Part shown: positions 39,772 to 50,071 of the stretch, piece after piece
Layout of the letters: each line of letters starts with the position of its first letter
Position numbering within the stretch: position 1 is the first letter of the stretch
Translations under genes and position numbers: made by a program
Notes under the pieces: model-generated
Database searches by the model: none
What the model was told of the DNA's origin: nothing
Seen by the model: only the letters and a program-made list of their open reading frames with translations
From: Tychonema sp. LEGE 07203
GTDB lineage: Bacteria; Cyanobacteriota; Cyanobacteriia; Cyanobacteriales; Microcoleaceae
Direction: 5' to 3'
DNA: 51,117 nucleotides
Assembly (NCBI RefSeq): GCF_015207285.1
Contig: NZ_JADEXD010000023.1
Coordinates: 1 to 51,117 of the forward strand

Positions 39772-40329
39772 ATGCGCTGTTCCTCCTGCCAACACACAAA
39801 TAGTCGCGTTCTCGAATCGCGTTCAGCCGAATCAGGTCAAAGCATCCGTCGGCGGCGCGAGTGTTTGAAATGCCAGCACCGGTTCACAACTTACGAACGC
39901 ATAGAATTTGTGCCGATTACGGTGATCAAGCGGGACGGCAAGCGCGAATCTTTTGACAGGTCAAAATTAGTCAGGGGACTGGTTCGGGCCTGCGAAAAAA
40001 CCGGTTTGTCTTCCGGGCAGCTAGAAACTCTGGCAGAAGAAATCGAAGCGCAACTCCAAGGTCGATCGCTCCGAGAACTCGCCAGTTCGGAAATTGGGGA
40101 ACTGGTGCTGTTGCACCTGCGGCCGCTTAGCGAAGTCGCTTATGTCCGTTTTGCCTCGGTATACCGGCAATTTCGAGGCATCCGAGATTTTGTAGATACC
40201 CTAAATCACCTTCAAAATCCCCTCAAGGAAGCTGAAGCTACAGAAAATCAGCCAGATGTTGATGCAGGTGCCCTCGATTCGGATAAAGTCGATCGACAAA
40301 GCCCCGCATCCTGCGCTACTCCCAACTAA
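39772..40329 (+). CDS. nrdR: Transcriptional repressor NrdR
   Basis: The protein has 185 aa from the ATG at 39772 ([17 protein letters not shown]). An upstream ATG at 39733 would add 13 unconserved residues, so it is rejected. A zinc ribbon (C3-x2-C6 and CLKC, with the [17 protein letters not shown] motif) is followed by an ATP-cone ([20 protein letters not shown]). It ends with a variable acidic tail longer than the usual 150-160 aa. It represses ribonucleotide reductase genes in response to dATP/ATP. No nrd gene is in the window. Confidence 0.95.
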   Translation: MRCSSCQHTNSRVLESRSAESGQSIRRRRECLKCQHRFTTYERIEFVPITVIKRDGKRESFDRSKLVRGLVRACEKTGLSSGQLETLAEEIEAQLQGRSLRELASSEIGELVLLHLRPLSEVAYVRFASVYRQFRGIRDFVDTLNHLQNPLKEAEATENQPDVDAGALDSDKVDRQSPASCATPN

Positions 40330-40596
40330 AGTCCGTTAAATTAATTTATAAACCAGTATGCGTGTAAGTTATAATAGTCTACTTGACTCGGAATGTTAAG
40401 ATTAAACGTTTTAACACAGAGTTTAGAGTAACAGTAATGGCAAGCGCTAGCGTGCAGTTGCACCAGGCAAAAGTTAGCGAAAACTGACTTTAGTAAAAGA
40501 TTTGGCAAGAAGTTAACCGCTTTTTCAGCAAAATCTCTAATATCTGCCGGCACAAACGAAAAACATGAAGGAGAGAAATCCTAGGAAACTATTCGC
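40330..40596 (+). promoter_or_regulatory. Long leader region of rpsA
   Basis: A 267-bp space without a gene. It contains GCTAGCGTGCAGTTGCACCA with a small palindrome and an AAGGAGAGAAATCC purine tract about 20 nt before the ATG. In bacteria S1 represses its own synthesis through the leader; whether this leader does so is inference. Confidence 0.4.
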
Positions 40597-41799
40597 ATGG
40601 TCAATCTCAAAACCACAGTCAAAGACATCGGCTTTACTCACGAGGATTTTGCAGCCCTACTTGATAAATATGACTATCACTTTAGCCCGGGCGACGTAGT
40701 AGCCGGTACAGTTTTTAGTATAGAACCGAGGGGCGCTCTGATTGATATCGGTGCTAAAACAGCAGCGTACATTCCCATTCAGGAAATGTCGATCAATCGA
40801 GTGGAAAGCCCAGAAGAGGTATTGCAATCAAACGAAACCAGAGAATTTTTCATCCTCACCGATGAAAATGAAGACGGACAATTAACCCTGTCCATCCGGC
40901 GCATCGAGTATATGCGGGCCTGGGAAAGAGTGCGACAACTGCAAGCAGAAGATGCCACGGTGCGATCGCAAGTATTTGCCACCAACCGCGGCGGCGCACT
41001 CGTCAGAATTGAAGGGTTGCGAGGCTTTATTCCCGGTTCTCACATCAGTACCCGCAAACCGAAGGAAGAATTAGTCGCCGAAGAATTGCCATTAAAATTC
41101 TTAGAGGTAGACGAAGACCGCAACCGCCTAGTGTTGAGCCACCGCCGCGCCTTAGTCGAGCGGAAGATGAACCGCCTCGAAGTCGGGGAAGTCGTCATAG
41201 GTACCGTGCGCGGCATCAAGCCCTACGGTGCCTTTATCGACATCGGCGGAGTCAGCGGCTTGCTGCACATCTCAGAAATTTCGCACGATCACATCGATAC
41301 GCCTCATAGCGTCTTCAATGTCAACGACGAAGTGAAAGTGATGATCATTGACTTGGACGCCGAGAGAGGCCGGATTTCTCTCTCCACCAAGCAGTTGGAA
41401 CCAGAACCGGGCGCGATGGTCAAAAATCGCGAATTGGTTTATGAAAAAGCTGAGGAAATGGCAGCTAAGTTCCGCGAGAAAATGCTCGCTCAAAAGCAAG
41501 CTAAAGCAGGCATCGATGTTGCTGCAGACTCAACAGATTCCTTGGAAATCTCCGACGAAACACTCGAAGACATACCCTCAGCAATGGAAGAGGATGTGCC
41601 GGAGGTAGCAGCCGAAGCACCCGCCGAAGCACCCGCCGAAGCACCCGCCGAAGCACCCGCCGAAGCACCCGCCGAAGCATCAGCCGAAGCATCAGCCGAA
41701 GCATCAGCCGAAGCACCCGCCGAAGCACCCGCCGAAGCACCCGCCGAAGCAGTATTAGATGGAGTAGAGGAAGAAATCTCTACTGCTACCGTCGAATAA
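40597..41799 (+). CDS. rpsA: 30S ribosomal protein S1 (short cyanobacterial type)
   Basis: The protein has 400 aa with three S1 domains: about 32-101 (SPGDVVAGTVFSIEPRGALI), 118-184, and 198-268 (EVGEVVIGTVRGIKPYGAF, then SGLLHISEISHDHI). This is the three-domain form typical of cyanobacteria and plastids, not the six-domain E. coli form. The last ~60 residues are an Ala/Glu/Pro tandem repeat (AEAP)n. S1 brings mRNA to the 30S subunit. The gene follows a long leader and ends in a strong terminator. Confidence 0.95.
   Translation: MVNLKTTVKDIGFTHEDFAALLDKYDYHFSPGDVVAGTVFSIEPRGALIDIGAKTAAYIPIQEMSINRVESPEEVLQSNETREFFILTDENEDGQLTLSIRRIEYMRAWERVRQLQAEDATVRSQVFATNRGGALVRIEGLRGFIPGSHISTRKPKEELVAEELPLKFLEVDEDRNRLVLSHRRALVERKMNRLEVGEVVIGTVRGIKPYGAFIDIGGVSGLLHISEISHDHIDTPHSVFNVNDEVKVMIIDLDAERGRISLSTKQLEPEPGAMVKNRELVYEKAEEMAAKFREKMLAQKQAKAGIDVAADSTDSLEISDETLEDIPSAMEEDVPEVAAEAPAEAPAEAPAEAPAEAPAEASAEASAEASAEAPAEAPAEAPAEAVLDGVEEEISTATVE
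41611..41751 (+). repeat. 12-bp coding tandem repeat in rpsA
   Basis: Five GCCGAAGCACCC units, then three GCCGAAGCATCA, then three GCCGAAGCACCC, plus a last variant unit. They encode AEAP or AEAS. Because the unit is a multiple of three it keeps the frame. Confidence 0.95.
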
Positions 41800-41818
41800 C
41801 ATCGCAGTCACTGTTACT

Positions 41819-41846
41819 AAAAGAGGGGATTATCCCTCTTTTTTTT
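41819..41846 (+). terminator. Rho-independent terminator of rpsA
   Basis: AAAAGAGGGGATTATCCCTCTTTTTTTT: a compact stem with a long T-run. Confidence 0.92.
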
Positions 41847-41874
41847 GCTTCAACGTCCCAATTACCAATGATTA

Positions 41875-41978
41875 ATACCGTTTCCGGTTAAATCTGAATG
41901 ATTTCACCGCTCTTGGCGCAGAGGGAACAGACAGAGAAGAGAGAGATGAATACAGGACGATGCTACCGGATTTGATAT
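41875..41978. mobile_element. MITE-like element, family B copy 4
   Basis: It begins ATACCGTTTCCGGTT and ends GATGCTACCGGATTTGATAT, with GCAGAGGGAACAGACAGAGA inside. The best right end matches copy 2. Confidence 0.65.
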
Positions 41979-42120
41979 AATTTCCAATTACCAACGAACA
42001 GGAAGGGTTCGGGGAAGACAAGAAAAAAGTCAAGCTCAATTATCAATTACCCATTACCTATTGCCAGACATTAGATTAACTTGTCACCAAAAGTTCAGCA
42101 GAGCCTATCCACTCAGTCAA

Positions 42121-42165
42121 CTCCAATCTAATATCTCAAATCTCAAATCTCAAATCTCAAATGGT
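42121..42165. repeat. Heptanucleotide repeat (ATCTCAA)n
   Basis: About five ATCTCAA units. The remaining space to 42310 has GGGTAATGG-type words but no gene. Confidence 0.85.
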
Positions 42166-42310
42166 ATGAAGTATCTCCGGTAATGGGTAATGGTAACGGG
42201 TAATGGGGAACGGGCAAGAATATTTTTCAACATTGAGGTTTTTCCCGATTACCAATTACCTTTTCTCCGGCGATCGAGCGCACCTCATCTTACGCTCGAA
42301 AGGCTGTATA

Positions 42311-44380
42311 CTAACTAGGGCTTGCTGGTATGCGAACAGTGAAAGTTGACCCCTTTCCCTCCTCACTTTCCACCAAAATCTCGCCACCCATCATCTGACA
42401 GTAATGGCGGCTAATTGTGAGTCCCAATCCAGTGCCGCCGTACTGGCGCGTCGCCGAACAATCAGCTTGTGCGAAAGCTTCAAACAATTTGTGCTGCTGT
42501 TCCTCAGACATTCCAATGCCGGTATCTTGAACAGATAAGCAAATCCAATCCGATGCTTCAACAGTAGCAATTGGACAAGCAATCGAGTTCGATTTCGTGC
42601 AGCCTGCCACCATTGAATTTTCAACACCCGACAGTTGAGCTGAATTCGATTTTTCGGTTCCATTAACGCGGCTGACGCTGATTCTCACCCTGCCATTTTT
42701 GGTGAATTTAGCAGCATTGTTCAGCAGGTGCAGCAGCACTTTCCGCAGTTTTCCAAAATCTGCGTGCATTGTACCGATATTTTGAGAATCGCACTCTATT
42801 TCTAAAACATTGCCATTCTTTTTTACCGACAATTTAGTCGCAATCTCCACATTATCAATTAGGGATGCGATGTCAAATTCTTCGATGTCGAATTTCAGCC
42901 CCCCCGCTTGAATTTTCGACAAATCGAGGATATCGTTAACCAAAGATAGCAAGTGCGTACCGGCATTTTGAATTTTGTGTAAGTCGGGAATAAAATCCTC
43001 TCCTTCAAGTTCTGCCGCCTCTTCTAAAAGTAGTTGACTGTAGCCGATAATCGCGTTTAAAGGAGTCCGCAACTCGTGGCTCATATTTGCTAAAAATTGG
43101 CTTTTAGCAGTGCTAGATGCTAAAGCCTCCTCCTTGGCTTGTTCCAATTCTTTTGTATGTTCGGAAACTCGCTCGATCAGGTGATTGAGAGACACAGCTA
43201 ATGAGCTTATTTCGTCTTGTCCGGTGACGGGGGCTCGCAAATCAAAATTAGATTCGGCGGCTACTTGTTCGGCTACCTGAGTGACGCTGACGACCGGTTT
43301 GGCGATCGCCCGACTGGTGCGGTAAGCCACCATTCCGGCCACTGCTACCGACAGCAGCATACTCATCATAATTATGGCTTTTTCGAGGCCTTGGGCCTCC
43401 TCCATCACTGCACCGCCTTGCCGCTCTTGCTGCTGGGCAATATCGAGGATTTTGCTCACTTCCTGAAGGCGGCTTTCTAGCTGTTTTGCACCTTCTCCGC
43501 TTTCTGTCGCCAACAATTTTCGGGCTGACTCTATCTCGCGAGGCGAGAGTTGCGATTGCTGGATTTGCTGCAAAGTTGACCTCAGAGTTTCGGCGTACAA
43601 TTCTAAATTTTTGGTGCAATTTTGCAGTAAAGTTTTTAGAACTTCCGGCTTGGCTGCCAGCCATGCGGGTTGGCTGTCGGCAAACTTTTCTAGGCGCAAC
43701 CGCAGGTTTTCAGCCTGGACAACAGTATTGACAAACTGCTTTTCTCGGAGTTCCAGCTTGGCGGAATTATCTACAAAAGAATCTAGCTGTGCTCCCTGCA
43801 ATTGTGCTGCCAGCACTGCATCTTTAAAATTACCGAGCAATTGCGCTTGTACGTGAGCGTCATTGAGTTGTTTTAATCCTTGTCCTTGGTAGTAGTCGGC
43901 AATCACCAGTCCGCTCAGGGAGCCGATAAAGCCGATTCCTATTGCTAATAAATAACCGCCGCCAATTTTTTGATGGATGGGCAAACAGCCAATTTTAACT
44001 GGCAAGATTTTGTGAAATTTAAGGGAGGTTTTTTCTACAGAATTATGGCTGGTTGAGTTTTGATTTGCAGTTTCGACAGAAGCCACTTGTTCGGAAATAA
44101 AGAGCGGCATCAGTTTACCTGGATTGCTATTTTTGGGGTTGAGTTGTTGCGTTGCTACAGATCTTTTCGGTAGGTCGAATTCTTTTGGCTCTGGATTGAA
44201 CTCGCCATTGCCGAAGCAAGAGGCAACCGATAAACTTGCTTTGTTTCCGGTTTTTTTGAGCAAGTTAATTTTTGACATATGCAACCGCTGTATTTTGTGA
44301 AAATCTACCACGCTTTTAAGTTCTCCCAAAGGAAAGCTTGTTGGTTTTTTAGCAGACATCTGCGAAAAAGTATCTTTCAC
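42311..44380 (-). CDS. Sensor histidine kinase with HAMP domain
   Basis: The protein has 689 aa. It has a cytoplasmic N-terminus of about 140 residues, then a membrane helix ([20 protein letters not shown]), a periplasmic helical sensor region (about 165-325), a second helix ([18 protein letters not shown]) and a HAMP domain. HisKA follows, with H435 in [10 protein letters not shown], then HATPase_c ([26 protein letters not shown]). A 40-residue serine-rich insertion lies inside the ATPase domain. No receiver domain and no response-regulator gene are adjacent, so the partner is unknown. The long N-terminal extension before the first helix is odd for this family. Confidence 0.93.
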   Translation of the reverse strand: MKDTFSQMSAKKPTSFPLGELKSVVDFHKIQRLHMSKINLLKKTGNKASLSVASCFGNGEFNPEPKEFDLPKRSVATQQLNPKNSNPGKLMPLFISEQVASVETANQNSTSHNSVEKTSLKFHKILPVKIGCLPIHQKIGGGYLLAIGIGFIGSLSGLVIADYYQGQGLKQLNDAHVQAQLLGNFKDAVLAAQLQGAQLDSFVDNSAKLELREKQFVNTVVQAENLRLRLEKFADSQPAWLAAKPEVLKTLLQNCTKNLELYAETLRSTLQQIQQSQLSPREIESARKLLATESGEGAKQLESRLQEVSKILDIAQQQERQGGAVMEEAQGLEKAIIMMSMLLSVAVAGMVAYRTSRAIAKPVVSVTQVAEQVAAESNFDLRAPVTGQDEISSLAVSLNHLIERVSEHTKELEQAKEEALASSTAKSQFLANMSHELRTPLNAIIGYSQLLLEEAAELEGEDFIPDLHKIQNAGTHLLSLVNDILDLSKIQAGGLKFDIEEFDIASLIDNVEIATKLSVKKNGNVLEIECDSQNIGTMHADFGKLRKVLLHLLNNAAKFTKNGRVRISVSRVNGTEKSNSAQLSGVENSMVAGCTKSNSIACPIATVEASDWICLSVQDTGIGMSEEQQHKLFEAFAQADCSATRQYGGTGLGLTISRHYCQMMGGEILVESEEGKGSTFTVRIPASPS

Positions 44381-45096
44381 TCTTATCGAGTCAGAAGAGA
44401 AACTTAAATTCGGTTGATGTCTAATAAATAATTAGGCTATTGATGGCTGTTGCCAAATTACTTCTTCGATTCGTAAAACTCTGCGACAGGCAAAAAAAGA
44501 AATATTTATCCCTGCAGTGAATTATCGCTGCATGGGAGGTTACAGCCAGAATTTTCTGTCTGATTCGTTTTGCCTGTGAATTGTCCAAAGCTGATATTGT
44601 CTGTTGACAATGCACCCGATTCCTCAGCTTTGGAGTTTTGCTGCCAGCAATGCGACGATTGCTGGACGGTTTTTGTTGAGCATCCGACGACTTCGTACTG
44701 CAGGCTGTCACAAATGCGGCTGCCGATCGAACTTTTGCATTAGGCGCGATCGACTTTTGGCATCGCTGCCCCGCTTTCGACAAGTCTCAAGCAAAGTCCT
44801 GTAAGTTGAGTATAACTTTTTGACTTACCAAAACAAACCGGGTTCCAGGAAGTCTGTCGATTGGGGCATTGAATCTGGGAGATTGAACGGGAGTCTAAAA
44901 TTTTGATTTCTCCACGACTCCTGTCGGCAAATTGTATCGGTTTTTGATGGTGCAAACTGTTGCCAATCTGCTGTATCTCTGTAACAGCGCTTGATTCCAG
45001 CGCACCTGCTTGCACCAGTTCCAAAAAAGAATGTAACTCTCGCCCCAGCTTAAAACCCTGAGAAAATCAGTCATTCCCCAATCTAAAATTTAAAAT
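44381..45096. other. Intergenic space, no gene recognised
   Basis: Contains the dispersed repeat at 44854-44910 (pair of 811-868) and AAAATCTAAAATTTAAAAT near 45085. The 120-aa and 94-aa open frames on the minus strand lack family features and are not accepted. Confidence 0.45.
44854..44910. repeat. Dispersed intergenic repeat (pair with 811-868)
   Basis: CTGTCGATTGGGGCATTG, then ATCTGGGAGATTGA and GGGAGTCTAAAATT match the other copy in the same order and strand. Confidence 0.5.
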
Positions 45097-46995
45097 CTAA
45101 AATTTAAAATCGCAGAACTTACCGTCTCTACCCAAAGCTTCATCGGCTAATTCCAGCATCCAGCGATTCGGCCTGGCTTGGGGTTTGGCCGCGAGCACCG
45201 AAGTCCAAGCTTCCCTTTCTTTACCCCGGCCCAAAAGCGCAGCGCAAACTATCAAAGCTGTTGCTGTTGAAAGGCTGATGCCGCTTTGGCAGCAAACGAG
45301 TAAATTGCCCGGCCGCGCTGACATTTGGAGGGCAAAGTCAATAATTTGGAGGATATCATCAAGTGTAGGCAAAACCCGATCGGGGTCGTCAACGGGGGTT
45401 TCGAGGTCGTTTAAGGACTGTCGCAGTCGGTTCGGGATTTTGTGAAAACTTTTGGGTTCAGGTATGCCCGGAGTGCCGATCGAGATTAAGTATTTGAGGG
45501 AGCGTCCCGCAGGGCGATCGATAATGTATTCGGTGGCTTCTGCTTCCGAAGCAATCAGGATTTTCGGCAATTTTTCACCTGATGAATCTGCGGAATTGGA
45601 GGACTCAGCATCAACTGTTTTGACTGGTGTCTTAACATCCGGCAAGTATTGGGCAGCCAGCGCCCGAACGTCAGCAAATTCGCGGTTTAAAGCTGATTCC
45701 AGAGCCAAAATAGCAGCATCAGAGCCAATTTGACCCAGGGATTTAACAGCCTTTTGGCGCACTCCAGGAGTTTCGTCCCCCAGCAGGTGCACCAAATCTG
45801 CAACGGTTTCCTCTGTCCCTATTTCCCCCAAAACAGCAGCAACTCTCCACCGGACATAGGATTCGCTGTCTCTTAAGGCAATCGCGAGTCCCGCCTCGAC
45901 CATTTTTTGCAAGTTAGCATCTCCGGCTGTATTAATGTTCCCCAAAGCCACCGCCGCCCGGCCTCGCACGAAAATGTCTCGATCCCAGAGCGATCGCATT
46001 ACTGCCACCGCAGCCACCTCGCTGCTGATTTCTCCCAAGGCAGAAACCGCACTGCCGCGCAAGTCTGAGTCGTCGTGGTTGAGGGCTTGCAGCAGCCCCG
46101 CCACAGCCGTTTCCGTGCCGATTTGTCCCAAAGCTTCGGCGGCCCTCAAAGAAACGACATAGTAGTCGGGATCGTGGAGCAATTCTACTAAACAGGGTAC
46201 TGCGTCGCGATCGCCGATTTTCCCCAAAGCCGAGGCGGCCCTAGCGCGCACAATTGGATTGGAGTCTCTCAGGGCGTTCAGCAGGGCGGGAACCAAATCA
46301 GAGACCCCAATTTTTCCGCAGTTGACCGCCGCCCGCCAGCGCACCTGGGAGTCTTCGTGTTTGAGGGCTTTTAGCAGTGCGGGGACGGCTATTGGCGGCT
46401 GTATTTTGCCCAAGGCCCAAGCAGCCCAGGCGCGTACTTGGGAGTCTTCGTGTTTGAGGGCTTTGAGCAGTGCTGCGACTGCTGGTTTCGAGTCAATTTC
46501 TCCTAGGGCCCAAGCGGCCCAAGCTTGCACTTGGCAATCTTCGGATTCGAGCGATCGGGCTAATTCAATTATTGCTGCTGCCGAACCAATTTTCCCGATC
46601 GCCCGAATGCTGTGAAGGCGCACTGCACTTTGTTTGTGGTTCAATGCTTTGACTAGCATCGGAATTGCCCAGTCGGAACCAGTTAGTGCCAGCAGTTGAA
46701 TTTTGAGACTGGGCGAAGTTGGGATTTTTCCGATTAATTGGATTGTGGCTTTTTGAAATTCTGGCTTGACAGTGCCTGCTAGCTTCGAGCCTAGTTTTAA
46801 GTTTACTTTTAGGGCTAATTTTATGGCGCGCAAAGCCAGACTTTCCTGTTCTACTTGTGGCAATATTCTCGCCAAGGCGTGCATCCCTTGTCTTTCTTTC
46901 AAATATTTTTGTTTAAATTGAGCATCGCTGAGTTCGGGTAGCTGTTGGATGAGGCTTGCTGCTGAGTTCATGGATTTATTCTCATATTTTGGCAA
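45097..46995 (-). CDS. HEAT-repeat protein fused to a degenerate tyrosine-phosphatase domain
   Basis: The protein has 632 aa. Residues about 85-465 are a run of about 11-12 HEAT / PBS-lyase-type repeats (for example VRAWAAWALGKI, VRARAASALGKIGD, VRGRAAVALGNIN). After a Ser/Glu linker, residues about 490-628 match the PTP family whose hallmark is HCxAGISRSTAA: here NLLVCCQSGISLSTATALIV. The catalytic Cys is C569, but the CX5R arginine is L575 and the preceding His is Cys568. The end ARPNRWMLELADEALGRDGK is also of that family. It is probably a pseudophosphatase or substrate trap on a HEAT scaffold. The fusion is unusual. It is not clearly cotranscribed with neighbours. Confidence 0.8.
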   Translation of the reverse strand: MPKYENKSMNSAASLIQQLPELSDAQFKQKYLKERQGMHALARILPQVEQESLALRAIKLALKVNLKLGSKLAGTVKPEFQKATIQLIGKIPTSPSLKIQLLALTGSDWAIPMLVKALNHKQSAVRLHSIRAIGKIGSAAAIIELARSLESEDCQVQAWAAWALGEIDSKPAVAALLKALKHEDSQVRAWAAWALGKIQPPIAVPALLKALKHEDSQVRWRAAVNCGKIGVSDLVPALLNALRDSNPIVRARAASALGKIGDRDAVPCLVELLHDPDYYVVSLRAAEALGQIGTETAVAGLLQALNHDDSDLRGSAVSALGEISSEVAAVAVMRSLWDRDIFVRGRAAVALGNINTAGDANLQKMVEAGLAIALRDSESYVRWRVAAVLGEIGTEETVADLVHLLGDETPGVRQKAVKSLGQIGSDAAILALESALNREFADVRALAAQYLPDVKTPVKTVDAESSNSADSSGEKLPKILIASEAEATEYIIDRPAGRSLKYLISIGTPGIPEPKSFHKIPNRLRQSLNDLETPVDDPDRVLPTLDDILQIIDFALQMSARPGNLLVCCQSGISLSTATALIVCAALLGRGKEREAWTSVLAAKPQARPNRWMLELADEALGRDGKFCDFKF

Positions 46996-47423
46996 TAGCT
47001 GGAGATTGCTCTTTTAAACTCGCTTTTTTAATAGAAATACGGCTGGACAACACTCAAATTATCAAAAAAATTGGACGCTGATAAAATATGTCGGATTCCG
47101 CTATTTTTGCAATTCCCCAATGATTAATTTTTTGGGGAACCGGCTCGATCGTTAGTAGCGGTTGCTGCTTGGCATCGATGCGCTATTAACGGACACAGCT
47201 CTGCTATATCGTTTTATACTCACATTTTGCACCATTTTTAGCAACAGGCTTTCGGGCCTGTTTGACAAAGAGTGAATTTTCTTGTGGAACAGGCGCGAAA
47301 GCCCGTTCGTAAAAGCTTGCTGAGAATGGTGCCACATCTCATTTTAGAGCAATTTAGCTGGAAATCTCGATCGGCTCAGTTGAACGCAGCGAACCGAAAA
47401 CAGCGCAATTCCGGGACAGTCTC
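46996..47423. other. Intergenic space with palindromic repeats
   Basis: AACAGGCTTTCGGGCCTGTT and AACAGGCGCGAAAGCCCGTT lie around 47239-47310, separated by TTCTTGTGG, resembling the tandem units at 48655. No gene is seen. Confidence 0.5.
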
Positions 47424-48593
47424 TCACCTAGCGTAGGGCCCGTTTTTCAAAACCTCAGCCAAAGCGTTACCGTTATCTCGCAAACCTTCGTAAAAAAACA
47501 GCACTTCTCCTTGAATGCCGCGGGCGCGGTTGTAAGCAATTACTTGCAACAAATGCTCTGGATTCATGCTATACTTACTACCTCGATTCGCCAACAAAAT
47601 ACCGGGCGACACGCAGTGCAGTTGTTTGCCGCTAAGCTGTTCTCCAACCAGTCGATCGACCAATTGTTTGTAAGCCTTAAAATCCCGGCGGTAAAACTGC
47701 GGGTGAAGCATATCAACCAACTTTTTGTCAACCCAAGCTTGAGAATCTTGCAAATATTCCACCAATCCCCATTCATAGGGACTAGGCGAAAGCGACAGTA
47801 ACAAATCAGGATTAATAGCTTTCAATTCTCGGTGCAAGCGAGCCACAAACTGAGTAATAATATCGGCGCGCCATTGCAGCCAATGTCGCTCTTTCGGATT
47901 TTGTGGCGGTTCTCTCCCGCACTCTTGCAGGTAGCGTTTAACCGTTTTTTCGTCATAACCGCCTTCGGAAGGAAGCGCAATGCGATCGTCTCCTTGAATG
48001 CCATTTACCGGATAATTCTTAGCGACTTCCAGCATCAACCCCAGCAAAAATTCTTGAACTTCCCCATCAAGAGAATTCATCCATTCAAACTTATTTTTCT
48101 GAAGTAAATTGCCGCTGCAATCGCGCGCCGCCCACTCAGGTTTTTTCGCCAGCAAATGACCGCCGTTGAGATTGTAAGAACTCACAAATCCGTATTCAAA
48201 CCAAGGAATAACTTTTAAACCAACTCTATTCGCCTCAACAATTAATTCTGCCAAAGGATCGCGCCCTTGATACCTAGCATCTATTTCTATCCCAAATTGT
48301 TCGCGCATAATTTGAGAAGGATAAGCAGTAAAACCCCGGTTCCAAACTACAGGAAAAACTGTATTAAATCCCGTATCTGCTAAAAAGTCCATTGCTTCAG
48401 CAATCCGCTGTTTTGAAGTGAGAACTTTGCAGTCGGTACTGGGTATCCAAACGCCGCGAATTCCCCTGTGATGGGGCGTAAATGTCCTGGGAATCGTTGT
48501 TTCATTTTTTGCGTCAACTAAAACCCCAAACTGCTGTTTAAATAAAGATTTGAAACTGTGAATTGCTGATTGGAATCGCTCTAAAAATGGCAT
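47424..48593 (-). CDS. GHL10 (DUF187-type) glycoside hydrolase-like protein
   Basis: The protein has 389 aa. It has a barrel beginning HRGIRGVWIPSTDCKVLTSK, then FLADTGFNTVFPVVWNRGF (the TIM-barrel signature of PF02638), then YPVNGIQGDDRIALP, SLSPSPYEWGLV and GILLANRG. No signal peptide is seen, so it is probably cytoplasmic or unconventionally exported. Family members act on unknown glycans, some linked to cell wall or exopolysaccharide. It is a single gene between repeat-rich spaces. Confidence 0.88.
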   Translation of the reverse strand: MPFLERFQSAIHSFKSLFKQQFGVLVDAKNETTIPRTFTPHHRGIRGVWIPSTDCKVLTSKQRIAEAMDFLADTGFNTVFPVVWNRGFTAYPSQIMREQFGIEIDARYQGRDPLAELIVEANRVGLKVIPWFEYGFVSSYNLNGGHLLAKKPEWAARDCSGNLLQKNKFEWMNSLDGEVQEFLLGLMLEVAKNYPVNGIQGDDRIALPSEGGYDEKTVKRYLQECGREPPQNPKERHWLQWRADIITQFVARLHRELKAINPDLLLSLSPSPYEWGLVEYLQDSQAWVDKKLVDMLHPQFYRRDFKAYKQLVDRLVGEQLSGKQLHCVSPGILLANRGSKYSMNPEHLLQVIAYNRARGIQGEVLFFYEGLRDNGNALAEVLKNGPYAR

Positions 48594-48654
48594 TTAGTCT
48601 GGGGATTTACAAGATTTTGTACTATTTTTTATAACTCACATTATGTGTCAATCT

Positions 48655-48779
48655 TAGCAACGGGCTAGAAGCCCGTTTCACAATTAATAAAATTTCTTGT
48701 GGGCTGTTAGCAACGGGCTAGAAGCCCGTTCCACAATTGATAAAATTTCTTGTGGGGTGGGCACGCGAGCCCGCCCCTG
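48655..48779. repeat. Two tandem units of a palindromic intergenic repeat
   Basis: Each unit has AACGGGCTAGAAGCCCGTT followed by CACAATT and ATAAAATTTCTTGTGG. The second ends GGTGGGCACGCGAGCCCGCC. Similar words occur at 17629-17669, 33805-33836 and 47239-47310, so this is a genome-wide element. Confidence 0.8.
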
Positions 48780-48808
48780 AAATTTTACTGGCTGGCGCTG
48801 AAATTTTA

Positions 48809-50071
48809 CTATCCAGCGACTCCGGACAACTTCTGGCTCAAAGCTTCTTTCAAAAGTTCGGCCTTGTCAGTTTGCTCCCAAGGCAAATCTAAATCAGTGC
48901 GTCCGAAGTGACCGTAAGCTGCCACATCTTGATAAAAACGGCCGCCTCTTTCAGCAGGCAAATTCTGCAATCTAAATGCCTGAATGATGCCCGCAGGACG
49001 CAGTTCAAAATGCTGCTTCACAACTTCTAAAAGGCGATCGTCATCAACTTTCCCAGTGCCAAAAGTTTCGATCATCATGCTGACAGGCCGCGCTACGCCG
49101 ATCGCATAACTCAACTGCACTTCGCACTTTTGGGCCAAACCGGCCGCCACGATATTTTTAGCAACGTAGCGACAAGCATAAGCCGCGCTGCGGTCTACCT
49201 TCGTGGGGTCTTTTCCCGAAAAAGCGCCGCCGCCGTGACGGGAATAGCCGCCGTAGGTATCCACAATAATTTTGCGGCCCGTTAAACCCGAATCTCCTTG
49301 AGGCCCGCCGACTACAAATTTGCCGGTGGGGTTGACAAGGAAGCGAGTTTGTGCATCCGGCTTGACGCTAATATCGGCAAACACCGGTTGGACGACAGCA
49401 GTCCAAAGGTCTTCTTTAATTTTGGCTTGAACTGCGGCCGTTTCTGTGATGTCGCCGATCGCCTCAGTGTGCTGCGTAGAAATTAAGATCGTATCGATGC
49501 CAACAGGTTTGCCATCTTCGTAAATCACGGTAACTTGGCTTTTGCCGTCGGGACGCAGGTAAGATAACTGACCGGTTTTGCGGACTGCGGCCAGTTGACG
49601 GCAAATCCGGTGCGCTAAACTGATCGGCAGAGGCATCAATTCCGGCGTTTCGTTGCAAGCAAAACCAAACATCAAACCTTGGTCGCCAGCACCGATGGCA
49701 TCCAACTGCTCTTCACTAGCTTGTTCCCGACTTTCCTGAGCCGTATTCACCCCTTGGGCAATATCGGGAGACTGAGAGTCAAGAGCCACCAACACCGAGC
49801 AGCTATTAGCAGAAAATCCGTTGTCAGCGTGGATGTAGCCAATATCGGCTATTTTTTTCCGCGCTAATTCGATGTAATTTACCTGAGCTTTAGTGGTAAT
49901 TTCTCCCGTCAGCAGCATCAAGCCCGTGTTGACGACAACTTCGGCTGCGACGCGGCTTTTAGGGTCTTCGGTCAGCAAGGCATCTAAGATTGTATCTGAA
50001 ATTTGATCGCAGATTTTATCGGGATGACCTTCAGTAACAGATTCAGAGGTGAACAGGTAGCGGCGTGACAA
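48809..50071 (-). CDS. metK: S-adenosylmethionine synthase MetK
   Basis: The protein has 420 aa. It has [32 protein letters not shown] and [20 protein letters not shown], the ATP, methionine and metal-binding signatures. It makes SAM from ATP and methionine. The start codon is TTG (50069-50071), fixed by the conserved MSRRYLF start and by AAAGGAG at 50081-50087, nine nt away. A TATAGT -10-like box is at 50236-50241 on this strand, implying a leader of about 160 nt. No SAM riboswitch is recognised there; 50072-50397 otherwise shows no gene. Confidence 0.96.
   Translation of the reverse strand: MSRRYLFTSESVTEGHPDKICDQISDTILDALLTEDPKSRVAAEVVVNTGLMLLTGEITTKAQVNYIELARKKIADIGYIHADNGFSANSCSVLVALDSQSPDIAQGVNTAQESREQASEEQLDAIGAGDQGLMFGFACNETPELMPLPISLAHRICRQLAAVRKTGQLSYLRPDGKSQVTVIYEDGKPVGIDTILISTQHTEAIGDITETAAVQAKIKEDLWTAVVQPVFADISVKPDAQTRFLVNPTGKFVVGGPQGDSGLTGRKIIVDTYGGYSRHGGGAFSGKDPTKVDRSAAYACRYVAKNIVAAGLAQKCEVQLSYAIGVARPVSMMIETFGTGKVDDDRLLEVVKQHFELRPAGIIQAFRLQNLPAERGGRFYQDVAAYGHFGRTDLDLPWEQTDKAELLKEALSQKLSGVAG

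Noticed and set aside
41501-41740. Arg/Leu-repeat open frame antisense to rpsA
   Set aside because: Created by the antisense of the (AEAP)n coding repeat.
44421-45024. 120-aa and 94-aa open frames on the minus strand
   Set aside because: No Shine-Dalgarno, no recognisable domain, and the second covers a dispersed intergenic repeat.
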